A stretch of 64,000 nt of DNA from Tolypocladium sp. Sup5 PDA-1 (Eukaryota; Ascomycota; Sordariomycetes; Hypocreales; Ophiocordycipitaceae), in the NCBI GenBank assembly GCA_000750105.3, contig JPHH03000013.1:310001-374000 (forward strand), in the 5' to 3' direction. Positions 33,918-43,229 of this stretch are shown here, in pieces (position 1 is the stretch's first letter; each line of letters starts with the position of its first letter). The position numbers were made by a program, and so were the translations under genes. The notes beneath the pieces are model-generated. The model was not told where the DNA came from and did not search any database. It saw nothing but the letters and a program-made list of their open reading frames with translations.

Positions 33918-35426
33918 ATGCTCGTGCGGGCCGGATCACGAGCTGTCGGAGCGCTTCTCAAGCGAGCCCTCGCGATGACCTCCCCCGACCTCGACGCCGC
34001 TGCGCCTGCACCGCCAGCCAGCAAGACCGTCGAAAACGGCACGAAAAAGACCAAAGCGCGGAATCCGCACACCCCTCCCGCCGCCCAGCCAGATGGGCCC
34101 CTCATCACCCCCGTGGGCGCGATATGGCCGCCGCCGTACTACTTCGAGGACGACCTGCGCCGCGTGCGGCCCTACCACTGGACGTACAACACGTACTGCA
34201 AGGAGCGGTGGCGCGGGCGCACGCTCATCGACATCTTCGAGTCCGAGTTCCGCGACCGGCCGGCCGAGTACTACCGCAGGTCGATGGAGACGGGCGACAT
34301 CTACGTCAACGGCAAGCAGGTCGGCCCCGACTACGCGGTCCGCAACGGCGACCTCGTGTCCCACACGCTGCACCGGCACGAGCCGCCCGTGACGGCGGAC
34401 CCGGTCGGCATCATCCACGAGGACGACGACATGATTGTCATCAACAAGCCGTCGGGCGTGCCCGTCCACCCGGCGGGGCGCTACAAGTTCAACTCGGTCA
34501 TTGAGATCATGAAGGCGGACAGGGGCAAGGAGTTCATGCCCTATCCTTGCAACCGCTTGGACCGCCTGACGAGCGGCATCATGTTCGTCGCCAAGAGCGT
34601 GCGCGCCGCCGAGGAGATGGGCAACAGGATCAAGGAGCGGACGGTGAGGAAGGAGTACATGGCCCGTGTGGCCGGGGAGTTCCCGGACGGCGAGGTCGTC
34701 TGCGACCAGCCTATTCTTCAGATATCCCCGAAGCTGGGGCTGAACCGCGTGCGAGCCAACGGCAAGACGGCCCGGACGGTCTTTAAAAAGCTGGCTTACT
34801 ACCCCCCGACGGAGCGGGAGTTGGCCAAGATGGCAGAGGTGAACGGGGAACAACCCCCGACAGCAGGAGACGCCCAGGAAGAGAGGTACAAGCCCTGGCT
34901 CAAGAAGCAGGGATACTCTATTGTCCGGTGCCTGCCAGTCACCGGCAGGACGCACCAGATCCGAGTACATCTCCAATACCTCGGCCATCCCATCCAAAAC
35001 GACCCCATATACGCCAACCAGCGCGTCTGGGGGTTCAACCTGGGACAGGAGGACGCAGACGGCACCCAGAACACGGACGAGGACGTCATCAGCCGGCTCT
35101 CGCGCATGGGCAAGGAGGAGGTGGCCGAGGCGGTTATCTACTACGACGAGATGGTGGACAAGTACGAGAAGCGGCGGGCCGAGAAGATGACGGGCGAGCT
35201 CTGCGCCGTGTGCGACACGCCGCTGTACTCGGATCCGGGTGCGCACGAGCTGTCGCTCTGGCTGCACAGTCTGCGGTACGAGGACGCGGGGGGGTTGTGG
35301 TCGTACACGAGCCCGCTGCCGAAGTGGGCGCTGCCGCCGGAGGGCATGGCGGGGCCGACGACGGTGGGAGGGATAGAGGAGCTGGTTGAGGCGGTCAGAG
35401 ACGGGAACCCCGAGATGGCGGGATGA
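33918..35426 (+). CDS. RluA/Pus9-type tRNA pseudouridine synthase
   Basis: A single exon encodes 502 residues from ATG 33918. An S4-like RNA-binding segment (GDIYVNGKQVGPDYAVRNGD) precedes the synthase domain, which has INKPSGVPVHPAGR and the catalytic motif NRLDRLTSG with Asp at about residue 215, and the later RLLpVTGRTHQIRVHL-like block. Enzymes of this family isomerise uridine at position 32 of tRNAs. The C-terminal deaminase domain of Rib2 is absent; a CAVCDTPL motif with a conserved-looking C-terminal segment is present instead. The first ATG opens a basic amphipathic stretch (MLVRAGSRAVGALLKRALAM) resembling a mitochondrial presequence; a second ATG at 33975 would yield a version without it. 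The frame's upstream GTG is not used. The stop codon lies inside the first unit of a tandem repeat. Confidence 0.92.
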   Translation: MLVRAGSRAVGALLKRALAMTSPDLDAAAPAPPASKTVENGTKKTKARNPHTPPAAQPDGPLITPVGAIWPPPYYFEDDLRRVRPYHWTYNTYCKERWRGRTLIDIFESEFRDRPAEYYRRSMETGDIYVNGKQVGPDYAVRNGDLVSHTLHRHEPPVTADPVGIIHEDDDMIVINKPSGVPVHPAGRYKFNSVIEIMKADRGKEFMPYPCNRLDRLTSGIMFVAKSVRAAEEMGNRIKERTVRKEYMARVAGEFPDGEVVCDQPILQISPKLGLNRVRANGKTARTVFKKLAYYPPTERELAKMAEVNGEQPPTAGDAQEERYKPWLKKQGYSIVRCLPVTGRTHQIRVHLQYLGHPIQNDPIYANQRVWGFNLGQEDADGTQNTDEDVISRLSRMGKEEVAEAVIYYDEMVDKYEKRRAEKMTGELCAVCDTPLYSDPGAHELSLWLHSLRYEDAGGLWSYTSPLPKWALPPEGMAGPTTVGGIEELVEAVRDGNPEMAG

Positions 35427-36120
35427 GGGGCCCGGTTGATGTGAGGGTGGAAGCTGCAACGAGAGCCTGGACCTCCGTGATGTCGGGCTGAAGGTATCCG
35501 ATAGATGGTAGTGGATGGGGGCTGTCGCGACTCACCACGAGAACACCGAGATGGCGGGATGAGGTGGCCGATGGATGCCGCGGTGGAAGCTGTATCGAGA
35601 ACCCGGATGATGATGGTGCAAGGCCCAGATGCCGGGGTGACATAACCCGATAGATAACGGGGCTGGAAGCTGTCACGACTCACCACGAGAACACCGAGAT
35701 GGCGGGATGAGGTGGCCGATGGATGCCGCGGTGGAAGCTGTATCGAGAACCCGGATGATGATGGTGCAAGGCCCAGATGCCGGGGTGACATAACCCGATA
35801 GATAACGGGGCTGGAAGCTGTCACGACTCACCACGAGAACACCGAGATGGCGGGATGGTGGCGGGACCGGTGGATGTCGCGGTGGAAGCTGTAACGGGAA
35901 CCCGGAGGATGATGGTGTAGGCACGGCGCCCCCGTGACGCTGAGGCGAGGGCATCCGATAGATGTGATGGAAGCTGTCACGACTCACCACGAGACCCCAG
36001 GATGTGGCGAGGGAATCTGATACCATACCGATGATGGATGCTGCAACCACGAGAAGCTGGAGCTGTAAACCACGACACCCCCGAGATATCGGGATTCTGG
36101 GCTCCGATACGACGAGGAAC
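35405..36120. repeat. 148-bp minisatellite overlapping the synthase stop codon
   Basis: The text around GAGATGGCGGGATG recurs at 35412, 35548, 35696 and 35844. Units beginning at 35541 and 35689 are 148 bp and, read by eye, identical over their whole length; the unit at 35405 (136 bp) and those after 35837 are diverged, and decay continues to about 36120. Each unit is composite: two related halves of about 70-78 bp share CCGAT(A/G)GAT and GGAAGCTGT. The first unit includes the last seven codons and stop of the pseudouridine synthase, and later units repeat that stretch. No direct-repeat/spacer pattern of CRISPR and no transposon ends are seen. Confidence 0.9.
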
Positions 36121-38860
36121 GAGGGAGGCTTTGAGATGAAGCCACGGCACGACGCCCGGACCGATCAAGATTGCATCCAGGGGGCACAAGGCAGAGGTCA
36201 CTCATCGTGGTGTGTGACAAGCCGAAACCTTGAGCCTCTTGCCTCATCCTCAGCTCTCACGTCACCACCACCTCGCCTTCAGTGGCCCTAGCTGAAGGGC
36301 CACCGCCAGACTCCAGAGCCCACTACGCACCCCCTGGCGGCGCCCAAAACCAAAAAAAAACACACTTCCCAGACTCCATCAAAGGCCCGAAACCGCAACG
36401 TCTAGACGACAGGCCGCCGCGTGCGTGAGACTTGAGGCCCGTCGGCGTCGTTGGAGCAAGACGAAACGCCCGCCTCGTGGCTGCCGTGCGTGTAGGAGGG
36501 GGGGCAGCAGGACCTGAGACACCACGCAGACGCAGACGCAGACGCATTGTGGGAGGACTGCATGGAAGGAAATTTCATGCCTTCTAGAAAGATGGAGGGG
36601 CGGATTTGGGGACACGGGCCATGGGGCCAGGGTGCGGAATTGCGCCCATGATGAGGCTTTTCATAGCACGCCTCGAGCTAGGGCAGTCCGTAAGGTAGGT
36701 ACCTTGCCTTGGGAGGTATGGACGAGCTTTCGCAGCGCAAGCCAAACGTCTTTCGCGACGAATCCCGGAGCGGCCTCCGAAAACCGGTACGTACCCGGCA
36801 TTAGCTTAGCTAGCCAAGCTAGATGGCATTTTTGGCACCAGCGACCGTTTTAGCGCTGTTGGCAAGTGCGTTGCGTTGGACGTTGGAGCGGTACGGAAGG
36901 CAAGGCTCTAGCGGACGCAGGAGCGATCCAAGATGCATGAGCGCTGGAAGAAGGGACGCTGGAGGTGGCGAGAAAACGTGGCGTCGGCCTTGGGATATTT
37001 TCCGTCGGAATTTCCCCCGACAGCTGCGCATCGCGATGCCGAAAGACACCATCGCCAGAACGAGCAAGCAATCATAGAACACGCCGAGCTGGCGCTGGGC
37101 TGACAGCCGCAGCAGCAGCGTCATCGTCGCCCTCGCCGCTGCGTTCACCGACATACGCACGCGCCACGTCATGGCATGGAGCGAGACGGGCTCGGTAATC
37201 GCTCGGTCTGGGCTGCATGTAGGGTAGCATCAGCGCATCACTCGAGCCAGCCGGGCCCGGGGCATCATGGCGAGCCAGGGCGGCCGACGACAGGGCTGTA
37301 GGGCAATGCGATTGGCGACGGGGCCTAGATGTGCTCGTAGATTGACCTGCTTGTGGCTTTGAAATACCGCGAGTTGCATGCAGTCAAATTTCGGGCTCGC
37401 CACTTTTGCCCTTCGTGGCCACCATGCATTCCTGAGAATAGAAACAGACAGAAACGAGCATTCTCCGGCCAACTGCAGCATGCGCGTGCAGGCATCGCTG
37501 CTGGTCCTGCTGCTGCCTCCTCGGTCAAACGATGGGTCTCGTCGTCTCACACTCGTCCGCCGCGGCGGCCCTGCAGGGCGCAGGAGTCGCAGAGCTTCCC
37601 ATTGACGGAGCGCTCTCTGTAGGCGCGTGGCTTCGTACGAGTAGGTAGTCTCGAGTATAATCACGTTGAAACCCGAGCGCCCGTTGAAACCCGAGCGCAT
37701 CCATGATGGATCTGGGTGGCACGAAACCGCCAGTTAGTGCCCAGCGGCGAGCCCGGGGTGAAACCTTGACCGTCCATAACATCAACACCAACGTCGTCGC
37801 CAGGAGGCAACATCGCGACTCTGCGAGGAAATCGCCTGATGCCAAGAGCACGCTGCGACGGCGGACCATACGCGTACACCCACGGCGGCGAAGCGAGGCG
37901 GACAAAAAGAACTGGAGATGGTGCGGATGGGAGGCTCGTCCTCCGCAAGTGATGCCCTCTCCGGCGACGACGACGGCCTTGGCCCTCGGGGCTCTTGGCA
38001 CAATGGCACCTCGCTCGCCCAACGCGGTCGAGGCGCTGCTTGGAGGCTCGACACTTGACACTTGACACTTGACGCTTGGTTGGAGCTCGCTCACATCGCG
38101 AGGCTCGCCTGGCGTGGTCTGGTCTGGCCAGGCTGGCTTAGCCTGGCAAGCCTGGCCAGGCCTGCCGCTAGCCTGTCAAAGGAAAAGTGTGGAATCGCCA
38201 TCCATCGCAATGGAATGGTGGCGGAACGTCAAACTGCCGCAGCAACTTCCCCACCGCCGCCACCAACCTCTGCCCGGAGCCCAATGAGAGGGCCAGAGAG
38301 CCCCAAGCACAGGGATGGGCCCTGGTCCAGCTGGGCTCGCTCCCACGCAATGCTACGGGCCTCGCGCCCTCATCTCGGCTCGATCTGGGCGGCCCAGTTC
38401 TCTTTTCTTCGTCAGCGGACTTTTGCCCGGATGCGACCCTGGACCTTGGGCCCCAGGGGCCCTACCGGCGCGCTGGGTCTGGTGTCACACAGCATCCCTG
38501 CCGGGCCTGCAGCGGTCGCTCGTCACTGGCCGCGGGCGGCGCGGCCAGGGCAGGACGGCGAACTGGCCTGGGAGCTGAGCTGAGACACCAGAGAAGCACG
38601 GGAGAAGGCGACGGAAGCGCGCTCGACCCGGCCTGTCACGGCGATCATGATGCCCAAGGCGAGGCGCACTGGCAGCGGCATTGAGGCAGGATTGGCAGCG
38701 GTCATGCAGAGCATGCGAGCGACGGCCTGACACGCGGCGATGCCAGATGACAGCAGCAGACGGCCGGGATGCCCAGGATTCCCTCGCGGGGCAGCACGCC
38801 TCAATGGGGGACGTCGGCCATTGCTCTTATTGTTGTTCGTCGCTCGTCTCGTGCCCCTGA

Positions 38861-38950
38861 CAATGAATGAATGAACGAACGAACGAACGAACGAACGAAC
38901 GAATGAATGAATGAATGACTGAATGCCTGAATGGATGGATGGATGGATGG
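38861..38950. repeat. tetranucleotide microsatellite (AATG/AACG/GATG)
   Basis: About 22 tetranucleotide units: AATG, then a homogeneous block of AACG, then AATG again, ending with GATG. The block structure suggests spread of point variants by slippage. Confidence 0.9.
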
Positions 38951-41020
38951 GCCTTCAATTCAGACGCATCAGACGCAGCGCCCTGGACAATGCAGCGGTG
39001 CCGTCGAGCCGCCGTCCATTCGTTGCGTCGATGCCTGGGCGGCGCATTGTGTCGTTGGTGGCATTCACGACTGTCAATCTCTGCACCGCGCCGCCATTCA
39101 TTCACCACCCGCCAACAACAGTCACCACCACCCGGACGAGACAGACTTCACCGGCGGCTGCCTGTGGACCAGCGTGGCAGCGCCGCAGCTGCGGAATCTG
39201 TTCCTCGTTCCTCGGCGTCGTGAAGGGCCCTGGGCTGGGGTCTCGGCCAGCCTCCGGCACTAATGCTACTAAGGGCCGACACCCACGCGACAATAAGGGG
39301 GCAAGCCGCCTCTGCTGCGGCTAGGTGGCTGCCGCGGCACCTGCCTCCCTGGCCGTTGGCCCTGTTGCCGATGGACTGGTGGTGGGCTGAGATGTACGAG
39401 TAGTCCATACGAGCGGCTGCTACGAGGCTACGAGGACGTCCGGCTGGTTGCCACGCGCTGCCCTTGTCGCTGCCAACATTTAGTCTGGGCGGCTGAAGGC
39501 GCGGGGGACGGGCGGGCTCCTCGCTCGAGCGAAGGAGAACGGAGCCGGGCAATGGGGGCCTCTTGGTGCCGCTGAGACGTCTGTGGTTCCTGCGCTCTGC
39601 CCTCGTGCTTGGGCTGTCTCGCCCACCATGTCGCGACCTTCATGTTCCCTCCCTCGCCCGCCAACGCCGAGGCAGACGCACCGCGGGGAGCTCGGCCAAG
39701 GGCCCCGGGCTTCATGTGTGTCGTCTGCCGCTGCAGCCTCGCGGTCCAGCACCCGAGCCCAGCCCGGAGCAGCGACAGTGAACACGGCGCAGAGGAGAGG
39801 CAAGAAAAACGGGCTTCTTCCCGGCTCTCGTAAGACACCAATCAGGCGACCTCCCGACCGTCGGGCTCTTCTCCGGGCCCAATCAGCCCAGCCTCCCGAC
39901 TCCGTTCTGCGCTGCTTCCGAACCAGTGCCGGATGTCGGCGGCGCTCACACACCACCTCCCTCCCACCCACACACACACGCCATCTCACGCGGCTCACGT
40001 CAAGACGCTGTCAAACTCGGGCTGAGAGGAGACACCCGCCGTTCGGGCTGCGTACTGCATGCAGTAAGGACGAAAGCTTACCGGCGACCGCTCTGACTAC
40101 CGCCTACCGCCTACCGCCTACCCACCGGCCCTTTCCTTTCCTTCCTTTTGCCTTCGGAATGGCAGTCCGGTCGACGGAAGAGCTGGCGGCTGGACAGCTG
40201 GAAGTTGCCGTCGCCGGCGTCTCCTGTTCGTCATCCGCCACAGCGGCCTGGTTCCTACCGGCTGGCCGCTGCGCGCCCCCCAGCCAGCGCCAGCCAACCC
40301 GCCTGGACGGTCAATGCGGAACCCCCTCGAGCACTACGAGTACACTAACGTGGCAGCGCCATGGATACGCATACGCCTGGCCTCGCCAAGACGCCCACGA
40401 AGCCACAGTCGGTCGCCCACCTCGCCGTGGCGCTTTGGGGCTGCTCGCTGGAGCCGCTGCCCGTTTTGGTATTCTTGACGGACAGTCGGGTGTGGCTGAG
40501 GGGGGGTACGCACGCGGCTCTCCCAATTTGCCCTGTCGTCCGTGCTGGCCCAGGTACCTACCTAATTATGTATTCCATCGACTACCTACTCGTACCTCTA
40601 CGAGTACACCTCGCCTCAGACCCGGCCCGCGGTCCCAGAGACTCCCGGACTGACGCCCAGCCTGGGCCGCTGACGGATGCTCCGCCGTTCAAACGCCGAG
40701 GGACCTGTACGGGGCACGCCGTACGGTACCTTGCCTTGAGGTTAAGTCACTCCTCCTGGAGTCTCCCACTTCCAGGAATCCAGGCCACATACCCCGTGCT
40801 CCGTACGGAGTACATGGCGTCCAGATGCGGCCATCTGGGCAGACGCAGCGGACGGCTGACAAACATCCCACATCCCAACATCCCAATTCTCGGGCAAGCC
40901 ACACGCCCCTCCGGCCCCTGCAACCCTGGCCCTGCAATGCGTTGCAACCTCCACCTCGTGCACGACCGCCCACACACCTACACCCACACCCCCTTCCCTC
41001 TACCTCCAGCTCCACCTGGG

Positions 41021-41039
41021 CCCCCCCCCCCCCCCCCCC
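41021..41039. repeat. homopolymer C run (19)
   Basis: Nineteen consecutive cytosines, about 300 bases before the bZIP start and probably within its promoter or leader. The length may be a sequencing or assembly uncertainty. Confidence 0.8.
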
Positions 41040-41334
41040 AGATGTAGTATCTGCAATGCATCTTGCATCTTTCCAGCTAGGTGAAGTCGATCTCCAGCAC
41101 ACAGCAACCCATTTAAATAAGTCGTGAGGATCCCGCTCCACCCCGACCTTGGCCTTCTAGAAAGTCCACTCCCTACAAGGCACCGCGCATAGCACTCAAC
41201 ACAACACACCTCATCTATCCACTCTGCTTGCGACTGAACATCGACACGCACACAAACACATCGTGGCCTCCTCCAATCCGTCAAACCTACCCTCTGCCTC
41301 CCATCTCGCCCGACTCTCATCACCACATCTCATC

Positions 41335-42327
41335 ATGCCGCGTTCGTCCTCGGCGGAGCCGGCCAAGAGCTCCAAGCGAAAGGGTGAGTCTCTCCCCAGA
41401 GGGCCGCACGACAGCCATCTCCATCTCCAGCAACAAGTCAGCCCGTTTCCTAACACGCGCCCCCTGCCAGGCACACGCAGCGTCTCTACCTTGACACCTT
41501 CACAGCTGGCACGCAAGCGGGCCAACGACCGGGAAGCCCAGCGCGCCATCCGGGCCCGGACCAAGGAGCACATCGACCGCCTGGAGCGCGAGCTCGAGGA
41601 CCTCCGGAGCACGCAGAGCCGCGACAAGACGGTCCAGGAGCTGCTTCGCCGGAACAAGGCCCTCGAGGACGAGCTCCGCCGCCTCAAGGAGAACATGGGC
41701 GTCTCCATCACGTCGTCGCCGTACTCGGCCCCAGCAGGTACGGATTGCACAACAAGCAACGGCGACGGCGCCCATGCCCTCCTCCTGTGCCAGGGCCTCC
41801 AGCGGCTAACCCCCTGCCCATCAGTGTACGACGACAACCTGAGCACCACGAGCGGCGGCGCCATCCCCAGCCCGCAGATGTCTCCCCTGCCGTCGGGCGC
41901 CGACTACGCGCCCCTGCCGGACTACGGCCACCAGCAGCAGTACGTGCCGTTGCCCAACAACTGCGAGACGTGGGCCTCGGCGCTCCCCCACAGCAACACC
42001 ATCCCCTCCAGCGTCCCCAGCCCGTCGTCGTCGGTCAACACGGACGAGTACGGCACGGCCGCGGCGTACATCCCCACGAGCATGCCCGCCTCGATGATGC
42101 CGCACGGCGCCGGCAAGGACGTCAAGATGGAGTTTGACGACATGCAGACCATGGCCACGCAAAACTACATGCAACATCAGCAGCAGCAACAGCAGCAGCA
42201 GCAACAGCAGCAACAGCAACAGCAGCAGCAGCAGCAGCAGCAACAGCAACAACAGCAACCCCAAGCGTGGAACGTGTACCCCATATACTACGACGGGTCC
42301 CAGCACACGGCCTGCGTCACGCGATGA
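41335..42327 (+). CDS. bZIP transcription factor with polyglutamine tract
   Basis: Three exons (41335-41383, 41471-41737, 41825-42327) encode 272 residues. The basic region ARKRANDREAQRAIRARTKE (residues 30-49) has the fungal bZIP NxxxQRxxR-type contact pattern and runs into a leucine-zipper-like heptad helix. A Ser/Pro-rich middle follows, then 27 glutamines encoded by mixed CAG/CAA (42178-42258) before a short C-terminus with WNVYPIYYDG. Both introns have good signals (GTGAGT...CCAG, GTACGG...TCAG), are exactly 87 nt, keep the frame and contain no stop, so the unspliced frame is also open (330 residues). DNA-binding nuclear regulator by family; target genes unknown. The upstream in-frame codon at 41263 is not needed. 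Confidence 0.9.
   Translation: MPRSSSAEPAKSSKRKGESLPRGPHDSHLHLQQQVSPFPNTRPLPGTRSVSTLTPSQLARKRANDREAQRAIRARTKEHIDRLERELEDLRSTQSRDKTVQELLRRNKALEDELRRLKENMGVSITSSPYSAPAGTDCTTSNGDGAHALLLCQGLQRLTPCPSVYDDNLSTTSGGAIPSPQMSPLPSGADYAPLPDYGHQQQYVPLPNNCETWASALPHSNTIPSSVPSPSSSVNTDEYGTAAAYIPTSMPASMMPHGAGKDVKMEFDDMQTMATQNYMQHQQQQQQQQQQQQQQQQQQQQQQQQQQQPQAWNVYPIYYDGSQHTACVTR
42178..42258 (+). repeat. CAG/CAA polyglutamine repeat
   Basis: Twenty-seven consecutive glutamine codons, mixed CAG and CAA, in the third exon of the bZIP gene. The mixture stabilises length compared with pure CAG. Confidence 0.95.
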
Positions 42328-43185
42328 CGACAATTCCGGGCACAACTTGGCTCCGTCCAGGGCTAGACTAAGCTCTCAGCTACCAGCACCGGCTGCAAAA
42401 CAAACGCGCGAGTCCGACGACGATGGCTGTACGGGACGCCTAGTTGACCAGCACGGGATACGTTTCTTTGCGAGAGGGGGCCGTTGCGCCAACCGTCGTG
42501 CAGCACAGCGCAGCGAGGCCGAAGCTCAACGCCCATCTGGAATGGGATGCTGGAGGCGGCGCCGAACCGATACCCGATCTCCGACGGCACAGTGGTATCC
42601 CCGATGCCGCACCCAAAACACCGCGACTCGTCGGTCGTCACGACGGCCTCGAGGCGGCCTGTGGGGGCCCAGCGTCGCGTGCGGTGCTGACGGTGTCGGT
42701 GACACAGCGTGCAAGGCTGCAGGTTGACGTCTCGACGCGGGCTCTGTGCGGCGCTGCGGCTGGCTGGACTCGCTGCGCTGCCAGGGGGGGTTTCGGGTTC
42801 GGCGGCCGCGGCCATTTCCTAAATCGACGAGCACGACACGACATGCGTTTATTTTCAGCCTCTGGGCTTTGGTCGCCCGTGTCCGCGTGACACCTTCCGA
42901 CTCGGGGTAAGGAGGGATCTGGTGTTATTTCCGGATCTGAACGACTGTGGGCAATTACTGTTTTTGTACAACTGGGCTGGCTGGCTGGTTGGCTGGTTCA
43001 TGAGCGGTTTTAAGGAGGCACCTGGCGGGGCTCAGCAACAAACAAGCATTGGGACTGGGGAACATTCATGGACTCGGGCTGGCGCGGGCGTGTATGTGCG
43101 CGCTCAACAATGCGTTTTGGGATCATGTCTTATGATTTTTATTATTCTTATTCTTGCGAGGGACTAGCGACTGGGATGGATGAAG

Positions 43186-43186
43186 C

Positions 43187-43229
<43 letters not shown>
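43186..43229. repeat. (CAA)n microsatellite
   Basis: About 14 uninterrupted CAA units followed by degenerate CAA-rich text, roughly 860 bases after the bZIP stop. Confidence 0.9.

Larger units (their letters stand above)
36121..41334. other. 5.2-kb gene-poor region upstream of the bZIP gene
   Basis: No convincing gene. It includes a GAAY-type tetranucleotide repeat (38861-38950), TACGGAGTA at 40804-40812, a 19-base C run at 41021-41039 and, at the right end, the bZIP leader. Long open frames here are made of Arg/Pro/Ala-rich shadow sequence. Confidence 0.5.

Noticed and set aside
33936..35459. 507-codon antisense frame under the pseudouridine synthase
   Set aside because: Shadow frame; no motif, while the sense frame is clearly an RluA-type enzyme.
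35141..36050. Overlapping minus-strand frames encoding repeated peptides in the minisatellite
   Set aside because: They exist only because the 148-bp units keep one frame partly open; no independent coding evidence.
35405..36120. CRISPR-like array
   Set aside because: Whole units are tandem with no unique spacers, and the genome is fungal.
39583..40653. 356-codon plus-strand frame
   Set aside because: Pro/Arg/Ser-rich low-complexity translation with no family resemblance; crosses short palindromic intergenic repeats.
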